Origin: Liopterus haemorrhoidalis | Taxonomy: Eukaryota > Arthropoda > Insecta > Coleoptera > Dytiscidae | DNA: 64,000 bases | Assembly (NCBI GenBank): GCA_963971575.1 | Contig: OZ020612.1 | Span: 35,877,916 to 35,941,915 of the forward strand | Direction: 5' to 3' | Part shown: positions 11,044 through 23,693 of the stretch, in pieces | Layout: each line of letters opens with the position of its first letter | Numbering within the stretch: the first letter of the stretch is position 1 | Made by a program: the position numbers and the translations under genes | Notes under the pieces: model-generated | The model's input: the letters and a program-made list of their open reading frames with translations, nothing else | What the model was told of the DNA's origin: nothing | The model's database searches: none

Positions 11044-11912
11044 GAGGTGTTTGATCAAGCTCAGTGACTTCGAAATGAAAGATGGTTTTTATTTACCAAA
11101 ATGAAACTTAAGTTTCAACATAGTCTCCTTTCAGCTCGATATATTTTGCCCAACGATATTCCAACTTCTTTAAACCTTCCAAAAAGCACGATTTCTCGAA
11201 CTCTGCAAAATAGGAGTGTGTTTCAGCGATGATCTCCTCGTTCGATACGAATCTTTTGTCAGCAAGCCATTTCTTTATGTTTGAAAAGAGATAGTTGCAG
11301 GGGGCCAAATCTGGAGAATATGGTGGATGAAAGAATAGCTCGTAGAGCAATTCGACCAATTTGGCTGTCGCAATTGCGGGCGACTAATTCTGTTTTGATC
11401 CACTATGAGCACACGCGGCAACCATGTTGTCGATAACTTTTTCATGTCCAAATGTGCGTGCAGGATATCGCATATCTTCACTCGATGGTCGTCCAACACG
11501 ATATCATGAATTTTACTGACCATCTTTTCAGATGTGACCTTATTCGGAAGTCCCAGTTGCTTAGTATTATTCGTGCTCGTATGACCACAACGAAATTCAG
11601 TGAACCACTTGTGAATCATTACATGCGACGGAGCAAAGTTGCCAAAATACTTTTTAGCTTTTTTTGTTTCCTTGGTCTTTTTTTCAATCAAAAAGTAGAG
11701 CTTTATGAACACACGAAATTCACTTTTTTCTATTGTAGCAAATAACACAAACTTAATCGCTTCCGAACGCTGTTAAAAAATTACTATTTGCAGATCAACT
11801 TGAAACTTAGTATGTATGTCTACAAAGAATGGCAAATGTCAGAAATAATAAAAAAACTTGCCATCTGAACGCCATTTCTTATCAAAATCACTCACTTATC
11901 AAACATCTTTCA
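11044..11912 (-). mobile_element. Internally deleted mariner, copy 2, both TIRs present
   Basis: The TIRs are GAGGTGTTTGATCAAG at the left and CTTATCAAACATCTTT at the right. On the minus strand an N-terminal fragment (11748 down to about 11390) has the mariner DNA-binding order: SHVMIHKWFTEFRCGHTS, then HAHLDMKKLSTTWLPRVLIVD. The central part with the first catalytic Asp is deleted. A frame change then leads into HPPYSPDLAPCNYLF and GLKKLEYRWAKYIELKGDYV (11359-11108). The length (869 bp against about 1.3 kb for a full element) fits the deletion. Same family as 9676-10400, opposite orientation. Confidence 0.85.
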
Positions 11913-12826
11913 TGTGAAATGGATCACTATATTTACCTCCAAATCTAACCTAAAATTATCTATCAAAAAGATTTAAGAAATTTTAGCTCGCACCTTTTAT
12001 GACTATAGACATAATTGACTTGCAAATACAAATGTTACTGAAATTTAAGTTAATTTTTAAATAATATGGTTTTAAAATGCAATATCTAAATAAACCCTTT
12101 GACAACTTCCCATATTGAGATATAAACTATTTTATGATGAAATCAAGCATATAAGTGAATTTTAAAATCAAACGTTACTTAAATACAAAGAGCAGCGCGT
12201 GCCACTTTATAACATGCTCGCACCACATGCAACTTGTTTTAGCGTCATCGTCACCCCTGATCTATAGCAAAGATTAATGAAACCCTGCCACAGTCTTCCT
12301 GAAAAATAAACAGTGACACAGAACCCCTTCTGCTAAGCCTCGAATTTAATACATTAATTTTCTTTCAGTCTTGTATGAATAACAAGTGAAACACAATTAT
12401 GCGTTGCGCGTACGATATTCAGATTAATTTTTTAATTAACTTAATGCATATTTGCATCATAAAATTTGAAAATTACTTTGAATTTATGTTACGACTTGTA
12501 GTTTAGTAAAAACAGTTTTAAGGAAATTAGGTATTTACTGGGATATGTTTTTCTCCAGAGTATATTTACGGTACACAAATTCTAGGTTTAAATTTTAATT
12601 CATTCTTGATACTTAAAGATTAAATGGCTTAAAAATAACAAATATGTAAGTTTTTAGGCAAGTAGAAGTTAATTTTCTTATTAAAAATGTTTCATATAAT
12701 AACTTTGGAGTTTTATAACATACAAAGTAAAATTAGCCGATGGGAAATTCGCATTGGGCGACTACATGGAATTTTGTGTTAAAATATAAAACAAAAATAA
12801 CAAAAAGCACAAAAAAAAACTATATA
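11913..12826. other. AT-rich stretch, nothing recognised
   Basis: No supported ORF, RNA gene or repeat. Confidence 0.4.
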
Positions 12827-13076
12827 TGAAGGGTTCGGGAATAAAATATGTTAAGTAACATAACTAGTGTTTTTTAACTAAAAGCATGTAAAACATGTAA
12901 AGTAAACCCGCTATTATTCTTCTTTCTTATTTCTGTCCAGCGTAGTTAATAATATTAAATAAATAATTTACAAAATATATAAATGTATCAATATCAATAC
13001 ATCAATAAAACTTAAAATTGAATTTACTACAATAGATAAAATTGATAGTTAACACGTTTTACTCCCGAACCCTTCA
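12827..13076. mobile_element. MITE with TGAAGGGTTCGGGA ends and TATA flanks
   Basis: The inverted ends TGAAGGGTTCGGGAATAAAA and TTTTACTCCCGAACCCTTCA (one mismatch) enclose 250 bp. TATA lies on both sides, consistent with a TA-type target duplication (Tc1/mariner/pogo-like). Non-coding. Confidence 0.75.
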
Positions 13077-13147
13077 TATAATACTACTGAACTTAGTGAA
13101 ACATATACGTATAGATTATAGGTAAGAACAATTAAAACTTTCATATA

Positions 13148-13200
13148 AAGTGTGAATTTTCACGCATTTAAAGGTTTCGTAAGTATGTATTTAATAAATG
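13148..13200 (+). repeat. Dispersed hairpin-containing repeat, copy 2
   Basis: AGTGTGAATTTTCACGCATTT followed by GGTTTCGTAAGTATG and TTTAATAAATGG matches the modules at 2129-2185 and 37618-37672. Confidence 0.5.
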
Positions 13201-13342
13201 GAAGAGATCAAAAGATGGTCCGGTCCTTATGCACAAAATCTGGGGTAATACTTTTATCTCTAGCATAATTGAATCTAAATAAACAATCTGTTTTTTGTTC
13301 TGTTAATCTAAGCATTATGATATTTTATTCAATACCCTACAT

Positions 13343-13453
13343 CAGAGTTTCCCAAACTATGCTCACTTGGTGCTTCGCGAGCGTCTACTAGTGCTCCGCG
13401 ACGAATTAATCTCGTAAAAAGTGCTCGTGGCTCAAAAAGTTTGGGAAACACTG
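13343..13453. mobile_element. 111-bp hAT MITE, deletion derivative of the 35925 family
   Basis: Ends CAGAGTTTCCCAAACT and AGTTTGGGAAACACTG, with identical duplications CCCTACAT (13335-13342 and 13454-13461). The two halves match the two ends of the 1187-bp element at 35925-37111 in inverted orientation (for example TTTTTACGAGATTAATTCGTCGC on the bottom strand), so it is an extreme internal deletion of that family. Confidence 0.9.
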
Positions 13454-13995
13454 CCCTACATTAAATTTGAAATAAATTGTTTTTAAAAATGCAAAAATTC
13501 GATCTTCCGAAAAACGTATTGCATCATAAATTCGTTCCCGTACTATTCCGGTTAACAACGTCCTTCTTAAATTTCCACCGTTCATCTTAGGGAGATTGCA
13601 GTGGGTTCTATAGAGTAGTAATGCAATGTATATTTGCAACTGCGTTAATTAGACCAATGTTTTGACTTGGGGCGCAGCGGAAAAATTCTGATACATTAAG
13701 GGCACCGGAAACCGACAAAGTTTGGGAACCATAAGTATATAGTATTGTTGTGGCGATGGTATGCGGTCGGAAACGTACTACTTAAGTATTAACCCTTTTA
13801 ATACTGCTGGAATATATCCATTCCAAAGAATGTTTGAAAAATTCTGAATTAAAACACATATTTTACTTTATACCATATACAGGGGCGGGATCTTTTAGTA
13901 GTCCTGGGCTAACACTACATATGTATCAGTTCAATATGTACCAAGAACTGTAGAGACAGATTTATCCAAATACAGCTGGGCCATATGAATCCCAA
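13454..13995. other. Non-coding stretch
   Basis: A possible hAT left end (CAGGGGCGGGATC) lies at about 13881 with no partner found. Nothing else recognised. Confidence 0.35.
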
Positions 13996-14093
13996 ACCAG
14001 TGGCGAAGGGACACCTCCGCTAGACTTGCCTTCCCATAAAAAAAACCAGTGGCGAAGGGAGACCTCCGCTAGACTTGCCGTCACATAAAAAAA
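13996..14093 (+). repeat. Tandem duplication of a 49-bp unit
   Basis: ACCAGTGGCGAAGGGA followed by ACCTCCGCTAGACTTGCC occurs at 13996 and 14045 with three or four differences. CAGTGGCG resembles a hAT terminus. Confidence 0.75.
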
Positions 14094-14370
14094 ATAATAA
14101 TAAAAAAAATACATATTTTTTTTATTTATTTTTTTTAATTTAAAAGAAGATTTAGGTAAATCTTCAAAAATACATCAAATTATGTCCTATACAAATTTTT
14201 GTCCAAGGCTTGGTTTACTAGTTACGAATTTTTTTAAATTTTAAAGTTCAATAACTTCCGTTTCCGGTTTCGGATTTTAATAAAAAACAATAGGGTTCTT
14301 CCCAATTATTAGGAGAATTTTTTAGTACCAGAACGAACTCTTACAGTTAAATCGTTTTTGAGTTATCGTG

Positions 14371-16010
<1,640 letters not shown>

Positions 16011-16550
16011 AGCGTGTTCTACATTATACTTTATTTGTCAATTTTCTAAACGTTTTTCTTTGAACTAGAAGTTGTCAAAGTTTTAATACAATTTATTTTT
16101 CAATTTTTTGGTAGAGAATGAAATTCTTACACGTGTTTCAGTTCATTTAAAGTACCAACATAAAAATATAATTCATATCTTGTCAAGTGTTTATAACCTA
16201 GCTATTAGATTTGTAAAATTACTGATTTACGTACAAAACACAATTTATATATTCGCTTATTCAAACCAATGATCAACAAAACACTATTAAACACGTGGTA
16301 ATACAAAATATTTACAAGCGTAATTTTAATGTTGGTACTATTGTTAAAAGTGTCTACTGCGCATGCACCGAGTTCCAAGTTGGATGTGTTTTCAAGAAAA
16401 GTTTGACCAAATCTAGTTTTGAATAAAGTTGACCTTGACTACATAAAGTGTTCTACACTGTTCAATTTCACTGATTTATTTCTAGTACAAGTTGTAGTCA
16501 AAGAAATAAGTATGAAAATTTGATGAGAATTGTATAATGTAGAACACGCT
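16011..16550. mobile_element. Harbinger-like MITE with 3-bp TAA duplication
   Basis: Perfect inverted ends AGCGTGTTCTACATTATAC/GTATAATGTAGAACACGCT are flanked by TAA on both sides (16008-16010 and 16551-16553). A 3-bp TWA target is typical of PIF/Harbinger elements. The inner part holds further imperfect inverted copies (for example AAGTGTTCTACACTGTTC at 16447). 540 bp, non-coding. Confidence 0.75.
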
Positions 16551-16999
16551 TAACAGAAACAAGCTCAGTATCAACACAAACAAACACGTACTCACCTAAA
16601 AAACGAACATGAACGAACCATTTTTAAAGCTGCATTATAGTTTTAAATGGCTAATGCCAAAACTGCAATCGGCATGACGAATATATATGTGAAACTTTAC
16701 CACCAAGTGCTTTATTTAAGAATCCTTTACATGTATTCAAGTTTGAACAAGTAAAACTTCTTAAAAATAGCTTTTAGATTTATGAGTTCAGAAATTATTT
16801 TAAAAATAAACACATTAAAAGAACGAGTAGTAATATTTCGAAAGGCATATCTGTACCATAGAATAAAAGTGTATTAACTCACATTATACGAAATTTACAG
16901 AAGAGCAAATTCAAAATTTTCAAATCCTAGTTACCATACAGGGATTTAATATTATTATTAAAACAATATTTTTCATACCAATAAAAAGAGAATTAAATA

Positions 17000-17935
17000 A
17001 ATAAATGCATTTGAAAGAGGATTGATCGTCAAGAAATGTTCGTACACCAGAAGCTGTTAAATCAGTTTATGCTCGAATTCGCCGAAACCTGTTGAGAGAA
17101 AAAAAAAAATATATCTCGCGACATGAAAATTTCAAACTCAATGTCAGGTTTTATTAAAAGTAACCTATGACTCGGTACTTACAAACGGCATACAGGGCAG
17201 TCATTAACAGATCAACTAAAGAAAAATGAAAAGGCTAAGCGACTGTTAGCTCGGTACGCGAAAGATAGTTACCGCCAAAACTATATTGAATGAAAAAAAA
17301 AAAAATAATAATAATAATAAATAAAATGAGAGATTATGTTCGGTCATCTCTAGAAGCAAGTCGACTTGATGAGCGGGTTGAAAGAGATCATTATCCCACA
17401 TCTGTGATGAGGAGTCAGTTATGAAGGCGTGACGAATCTTCATTTATGTGAAAAAGAAGTCAAAAGATCCGCTGATATTTTAACTTGATCTGTGTACAAA
17501 GAAAGGGTCCTTGACAACGTCGAAAAACCTATTAGTATGACTTTATTATAGCTTATATAATATTAGAGCTTATATAATAAGCTATGGACCTTTCAGCAAG
17601 ATTCAGCGCCCGCTTATAAAGCAAAAACCACGCAAAAATTGATCGAGATAAACGGACCCGGTTTAATCACTGCAGAAGACTGACCTTCTGTAAGTTCCGA
17701 TCTTAGTCCATTGGAAATTAGAGTCGGTTTTAGAGGATATAAGTTCTAAAGGTCTCTAAGATCTAAATGAGACCTAATTATCGACACCCAATTATTGAGT
17801 TTTTGAAGAGAGATCTGTCGCTCGAGCTGTAGCCAATCTGCCAGTGGCGGTGGTGCGTATTGCGATTTATGAGTTGCCGAACAGATTCAAGTCCTGTGTT
17901 AACGAAAATGGTGTACATTTTGAGTGACTATTTTT
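17000..17935 (+). pseudogene. Decayed Tc1-like transposase
   Basis: On the plus strand, broken frames follow the order of an insect Tc1/mariner-type transposase: RTPEAVKSVYARIRRN..LRE region (about 17042-17105), a linker with TDQLKKNEKAKRLLARYAK-like residues (17208-17262), then WTFQQDSAPAYKAKTTQKLI (about 17586-17645) with the second catalytic Asp, a decayed PSVSSDLSPLE around the third (17686-17720), and a C-terminal LPNRFKSCVNENGVHFE (about 17875-17925). Many stops and frameshifts and an A/T-rich insertion at 17292-17320 make it inactive. TIRs were not identified. Confidence 0.75.
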
Positions 17936-18555
17936 TAAAATAAATAATACGAAAATAGTCCTATAAAATTATACACTTAAAATTAAAAAACTCGTTTCCG
18001 TTATTTCAGTAAAGCACTCAAATTTCATAATAGTATTTATTGGCAAGACTAAGCACTAAAATAACTTTAAATGAAATTAACATGAAATAGTTTTAAATAA
18101 ATACTTTAAAATAAACTTTGGATTAATTGAATAATTTGATTTTATGAACACCCCTGGTTTTTGTAAGTTCACATAACCGAGTGCCTATTATATTAAAAAA
18201 AGTTTTTTTTAAATACTAATAAGTAATACAAAGATTTTACAGCAATGCTAAAATTCTGATTAGCTACGCATCGGTATAATATGATCAATGACCTGGAACG
18301 ATTATTTAAAAAATGCGATGCGAATAACACGGTGGTAAACCTAATGAAAAGTTGAATGTGCCAGCAATAATTCCGCATATAAAGAAACTAGGGATGATAA
18401 AATTCCTATTATTTATTCATGAACCTACACCACGCAACTTATGTAACCGATACATAGATTAATAAAATCTTAATACATTAACAACACTAGTGACATATAC
18501 TGGGAAACATGAAGTCATCCCTAAACCTTTATGAAAAATTTATAACAATTCATAT
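17936..18555. other. AT-rich stretch, nothing recognised
   Basis: No supported ORF or repeat. Confidence 0.4.
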
Positions 18556-18780
18556 ACAAGGTGTGTGCAAAAAGTTCAGGGACTAACTTAGAATTTCGGG
18601 ACTATAAAAATCACTTATTGGTCATAATAGTTATACAGGCCTGCGAATATTTTATTGTCAATAAATACAGTTAGTTGCAGCAAATAAAGTAGGACATAGG
18701 ACATTACTACCTCGGGATGATTAGGACCCTCAACTGGGCCTCGTGTGCTAACATCATCGCACGGGAGTAAAACGCTAGTA

Positions 18781-19467
18781 CAGGTAGAACTCGATATACG
18801 CCAGTTCGAAATACGTTGATTCACTTTTACGCCTGCACTGAATAAACTATCGTACCCCTGGGATTCCCATATCTGATCGGGAAATTACCGCGACAACTGG
18901 ACTGGACAGCGCGGCAGTACCATCGCGTATAAGTATCCTTTTACACGTCTGGCGTATATCTAGTTTAGTTATACCTAATTAAATTAGTTTATTTGTTTCT
19001 ATGAGATAGGTGTTTTTATGCATATGCATATACAAAAGGGTACAGTAAAACAAATACCATGTCTGAGAGAAGAAAAAAGGAAATGTTAACTCAAGATAAA
19101 CCTAAACGGGCTAGAATTTCTATCTCCCTTCAGAAAAAGATGGAAATTATTAGACGAATGGAAAGTGTGGAAAAATGTCCCGATGTCTGCAGAATAATGA
19201 ATTTACCGCCTTCAACTGCTACTACCATTAAGAAAAATGCAGATAAAATCAAACAATCTGCTCAGCAAACTACAGAAGTAAACGCTAAGTACGGGTCAAC
19301 GAGTGATAAGTCAAATAAAATAGAGTTATAGATACCCTTTATGTTTATTGTTTATTTACTTGGAATGTAACCCTATACCCTCACTATAAATTAGGTTCAT
19401 TTTACGCCAGTTCAGTTTACGCCGGTTCTCCAGGAACGAAAATGCGGCATATATCGAGCTCAACCTG
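18781..19467 (+). mobile_element. Internally deleted Tigger (pogo) element
   Basis: The left end CAGGTAGAACTCGATATACG follows TA (18779-18780). The right end (to 19467) is its imperfect inverse, CATATATCGAGCTCAACCTG. The 687-bp element retains only the N-terminal part of a transposase (19059-19331). A full Tigger is over 2 kb, so most of the coding region, including the DDE domain, is missing. Confidence 0.8.
19059..19331 (+). pseudogene. Tigger transposase N-terminal fragment (CENP-B-type helix-turn-helix)
   Basis: 90-codon ORF from an ATG with a stop. Residues 16-62 (KPKRARISISLQKKMEIIRR, then VEKCPDVCRIMNLPPSTATT, IKKNADKIKQSA) are the first helix-turn-helix of CENP-B/Tigger/jerky-type proteins, which binds the element's own TIRs. 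The second DNA-binding domain and the DDE nuclease are absent and the tail (SDKSNKIEL) is read-through. A repressor-like role for such a fragment is possible in principle but is only speculation. No splice signals point to a host gene. Confidence 0.8.
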
Positions 19468-19852
19468 CATATTTTTTGCTATAAAAATAACCGTTTTATT
19501 TAAAATTTGATACGAGGAATAAAATAAAATTATTTACTTTCTAACATTCATTTTTAGTGTTTCGTACGTATAACAAAAAAAAAAAAAAAATACCTTATAC
19601 CGTCACTCTTGAGTCTGCTTAAGGGCGTATCACACTAAAACACTATCCAAGTTTTATTTTGTAAGTCTTCTTCCAGGATTCAAGTCTACAATAATATAAC
19701 ACATATATTTTTTTAAATTTATGGTGTGATATCAAAAGTAAGCTCTTAAGAAGTAAATTAAGGACCGAACAGTAGTTTTTTAAAAGTTCTTTATTTTAAC
19801 ACGATTTTTACAAAAAAATTGTTAATAAACTTTTGTCCCACACACTGTACCT

Positions 19853-21750
19853 CAGAGGGGCCAATCTCAAAATCTGAAAATATTCTAGGTAAAGCAGATG
19901 ATGTGAACCGGAATAGTACAACAAGAATTTTTGATCAATTATATTTTAGGATGATATTGCATTTATTTGTGTTTTTGACAAAATTGATAATTATTTTAAT
20001 TAATTTTTAAATTTAGGCTAATAATGTTATGTTTTTTTTTTTTTGTATTTATTCTTTGGACGTCTTCTTTTAATAATATTTTTTTTAACAGCTGTTTTTA
20101 GGCAAGCTAGACTACGTTCTACAATGCAAGTTGCGTCCATGTGCGAAAGCTTCGTCCCTCAATATACATCATATTTAAATATACGTAATATAAGTCATGA
20201 TTAGATTGAAAGCTTGTCTATTTTAACCTAGAGTTTGAATTATTTTAATTTTTATAGTACCAAATAGAAATAAATCATTTACTTATAAATCAAATAACAA
20301 ATTGTTAATATTGAGAAATACGTTTCTAAAATGATAAAAATTAAACCATTTATCAAAATATTTCTTATCAATTTAATAAAGACTAATACGAAGAAAATCG
20401 CAGAATAAGTTAAATGAGAACACTTAGTACTCAAATTAACGAATAAAAATATTTTATCAAAAAACTGTTGATTTTGATGTGATTATAGAAAAAATATTGT
20501 CCTAGACATCCAGCATTCTGTTGGCTTCCTACACTAATTAAATAAATACCTAGAAAATACTCAATTTTTAAGTTTAGCAATATCGACTTCTAAAGCATGT
20601 CTATTCCTCAGTTTTCACACGCGCTGTAGAAGAAGCTTATGTTCACCTGTCTTGATAATATCAGTCAGTTCTCGTGTCAGATGATCTGTGTGCGACCTTT
20701 TCTGACCGAGATATCTTTAACCTACCCCGAGGGATGAAACTAAGAAGCATACCAAACTCCTTACTTTTTATTGACAGTGTATTAGCCCTTATTTATTGAT
20801 AAAGTTGAGCAAACTGTTAGCGAACCGGTTTAAAAGTTTTGTGCTTGGGGCAAACTTCGGAGTGTTTTGGCTAGTTGCGGTTTTAGTTGTAATGTGAAAA
20901 TAACACCTGTCCTACTAAATCCCATCAAGTGAATGGAAATGTGCACTGATTTGAGTTTACTATTTGTTTGTTGTTTTGGTTTAAAATAATCTCGGGATTA
21001 TTTATATGTGTGTGCATATTTTAATGCTATTATTTTACCGCAAGCGCTTATAGAAATACGAAGCTTTATATATCACGTTTAAAACAAAAACAAAATGTAG
21101 TTTTCATGTAAAATTTATTCTGATAAAAATAGTACTAACTATATCATATGAAATAAAATATATCATGGTCGGATTAATCAGTTTGTAAAATTATATTAAT
21201 TTTGTTGGGCCAATTTCAACGTCATTAGTCTCATACATGTACGTCCGCAAAGGGGAAGCAAGCGGGACATGTGTCCCTTCTTAGACTCGAGAAAAAAAAA
21301 GTATTTTTACTTTATATTTAAAATTACAATAACAATAATCCAAATTTTGCACCACCCCGTTACAATTTCTTTCTTCACATTTTGGAATTTGTCGTTATTC
21401 TGGGTCAGTGTTTTCCAGTTGGATGCTATCTGTCTTTTGCTCTGTCTAGCTTTCTTCTGCATACAGGCTTTCATGGGGTTTATGTCATTAGATCGGATAA
21501 CGTGGCCCGCTCGTCTTACCTGTGTGTTTTGAATGGAATAAGTGAAAAAAACTAGTGAGAATGCGGAATCAAATAATTAGAATATACTAGGGAGTGAATA
21601 TCTAGGGGAGAAAACGAATGGAAAATCGAATACTGGTGAGACTGTTTTGTGAGTCTGTGGGTGAGAATGAAGGAATCGATTGATTGATTCTTCTTTTTCT
21701 TCTTCTTTGGGCACTTTCAGTTTGGTTTACTTTTGGTCTGACTCACGGAA
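19853..21750. other. AT-rich stretch, no gene recognised
   Basis: A minus-strand segment at about 20600-20705 reads KRSHTDHLTRELTDIIKTG without stops and ends at a GT, but it has no convincing acceptor. Otherwise nothing. Confidence 0.35.
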
Positions 21751-21755
21751 GCTTT

Positions 21756-21795
21756 AGGTCAGAAATCAGACTGACCTAAGGTGACCTTTAGGTCA
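21756..21795. promoter_or_regulatory. Cluster of four nuclear-receptor half-sites (AGGTCA)
   Basis: Perfect half-sites lie at 21756 (+), 21772 (-), 21782 (-) and 21790 (+). The middle pair is a direct repeat with 4-bp spacing (TGACCTaaggTGACCT) and the last pair is everted with 2-bp spacing. In insects such sites bind receptors such as EcR/USP, HR3 or FTZ-F1. No promoter or gene is visible next to it, so function is unproven. Confidence 0.4.
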
Positions 21796-21799
21796 GCTG

Positions 21800-22275
21800 A
21801 TTACGGTAAACCGATGTCCGACGAATAAATGACTCCTTACGAGAGTTGGCTGTTTAATGATGTCAACACCGCGCGTCATATTTCTTTCCTTCTTAACCTC
21901 TCAATTTCTACATCTTTTCGAGTGTTTTTCAAAAAGTTCTTAGATTTTCGGATTGAACAAACTAGATCAAAAACCAATGAACATAGAGTCCATGAAGTCC
22001 ACTTACCTAGAGGCTGGCAGAGCCATCATGCCCAGAAATAAAAACTTCTAAATTTGATACACTAGGATAATAGCCATTAGTGTCGTTTTATTTACTGTAG
22101 TTTAGGTAAAGTATAAGCAAAAATAGTGCCATTGGCAAGCCTAGTCAAACTGTACTGGACAATAAAAACAAATGTAAAAACATGTGACGGAAGAGTCACT
22201 ACCAACTTCTAATAACTACATAAATCTATCTAGTTAGACAAGTTTTTTTTGAAAATTTGACATAAAATGTAATAG
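21800..22275. other. Non-coding stretch
   Basis: A canonical donor-like CTCTAG/GTAAGTGG occurs on the minus strand at about 22000-22010, but no coding exon precedes it. Nothing else recognised. Confidence 0.35.
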
Positions 22276-22279
22276 TAAT

Positions 22280-22690
22280 CGTAAGCAGTTTGAACTATTT
22301 TTCACTTCTGCTAGTGCCATCTCCCAACGGAGGCGGGCGATTAACACGGCGATTTTTATTTTTGATGCGGCAGTGCGGAACACCGAAGTGGTGCTTTGGT
22401 CACACCATTGCCTCATATTTTTCAACCAGGAAATTCTGCTTCTTTATGATTGTATTTAATAATTAGTATTTTTTATTACGCATCATGTGGCCTAGATATT
22501 CCAATTTACGTTTTTTAATTGAATACATTATTTCTAGAAGTGTAATCATTCTGCACAATACTTCACCATTAGTTATATGATCTATCCAGGAGATTCTAAG
22601 AATTCTTAGATAGATCCACATTTCAAACGCGTTTATTCTATTTATTAAATCTTCAGTCAATGTCCCAGCTTCCATACCATATGATAAGAT
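22280..22690 (-). pseudogene. C-terminal fragment of a non-LTR retrotransposon ORF2
   Basis: Minus strand: MEAGTLTEDLINRINAFEMW at 22675 downward, IYLRILRISWIDHITNGEVL, then KKRKLEYLGHMMRNKKY, and in another frame WLKNMRQWCDQSTTSVFRTA to 22290. This is the region just after the reverse transcriptase in many insect LINEs (YG.ETW..., R.LRI.W.D.ITN.EVL, K+RKLEYLGH.MR). Frames are shifted and the 5' part is missing: a typical 5'-truncated copy. Confidence 0.8.
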
Positions 22691-22914
22691 TGGAAAAAAG
22701 TAACATTTAAGATAGACGTTTACGTAAATCTAAGCTTAAGTTTTTGTTACTCAGAAGCAGTCTCATTCTTCCAAAGGCTGCTCTTTATTTCGTGATGTTC
22801 CCAGTTTTCGTTTAAATTATTACGAGATATTTGTATGAAAGTACTTGCTCGATACGAATGTTTTTCCTTTTCATACGGTATGGATCTTAATTAGATTAAC
22901 TGACGAATTTTCAC

Positions 22915-23060
22915 TAAAAATAGTATATTATGTTACTAGGAGTAGAACGCGCTCTTTTTTGTGCTGAGCGCAAATGTTGCTGCCGAGGCGCAGCCGAGGC
23001 TTGCATATTGAGCGAAGCACAAAAAAGGCGTTCTACTCCGAGTGACATAAACTATTTTTT
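22915..23060. repeat. Long GC-rich foldback hairpin
   Basis: Arms of about 50 nt: GGAGTAGAACGC plus CTCTTTTTTGTGCT on the left, AGCACAAAAAAGGCG plus TTCTACTCC on the right, extended outward by near-complementary TAGTATATTATGTTACT/AGTGACATAAACTA. The loop contains GCCGAGGC twice. A strong hairpin in otherwise AT-rich DNA. Confidence 0.8.
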
Positions 23061-23690
23061 CTTCAAGCGTAGTTATTAAAAATTTGCAACCATAAATACT
23101 TTGACTTTATAGTTTCAGATGCTATTGCTGCTAATTCCGGCGGTGTACATTGAATTGGTTGAGACATTTTTTAATTTTTAATCTTTATATTGTGTATTTT
23201 GTAACTAATCACAGAATGATCACAGAATGATCACAGAATAATTATAAAGTAACTCACTAATAACGTAACTAATTTCTGAATTCACTACAAACCACGCTAC
23301 AAACATATTAAATTGACAAATGTTTTGTTTATGGCGACTGCTGCCATCAGTGCCATCTGTTGATAACTATATGAACTATCATTTTTTAATTTTTAATCTT
23401 TATATTGTGTATTTTGTAACTAATCACAGAATTATCACAGAATAATAATAAAGTAACTCACTAATAACGTAACTAATTTCTGAATTCACTACAAACCACG
23501 CTACAAACATATTAAATTGACAGATGTTTTGTTTATGGCGACTGCTGCCATTAGTGCCATCTGTTGATAACTATATGAACTATTTACTAGTATAAAAATG
23601 TTCACATTTTGTTACTAGTAAAAAAATGTATCATTTCTACCGAATGTATTGAACAATGTAATGTTAGCATTATAGTCCGCTTGAAGAAAA
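23052..23690. mobile_element. Foldback-type element with TTTTTCTTCAAGCG ends
   Basis: TTTTTCTTCAAGCG at about 23055 faces CGCTTGAAGAAAAA at about 23672-23686. It encloses a 215-bp tandem duplication (23166 and 23381). The left end abuts the hairpin at 22915-23060. The class is not determined. Confidence 0.5.
23166..23584 (+). repeat. Tandem duplication of about 205-215 bp
   Basis: ATTTTTTAATTTTTAATC starts both copies (23166 and 23381). Both run through ACTGCTGCCAT(C/T)AGTGCCATCTG to ATGAACTAT. Copy 1 has an extra 11-bp GATCACAGAAT unit. Otherwise only a few substitutions. Confidence 0.9.
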
Positions 23691-23693
23691 ATT

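Larger units (their letters stand above)
18556..19852. mobile_element. Possible outer mariner-like element containing the Tigger element
   Basis: TACAAGGTGTGTGCAAAAAG at the left faces CTTTTGTCCCACACACTGTA at the right. The match is imperfect (about 20 of 24 with gaps) and both ends have TA. If real, the Tigger element at 18781-19467 inserted into it. Confidence 0.3.

Noticed and set aside
20600..20705. Minus-strand exon with KRSHTDHLTRELTDIIKTG and a GT donor
   Set aside because: No convincing acceptor and no family match that I can name.
22000..22050. Donor-like CTCTAG/GTAAGTGG on the minus strand as an exon border
   Set aside because: The preceding frame is under 20 codons and has no recognisable protein.
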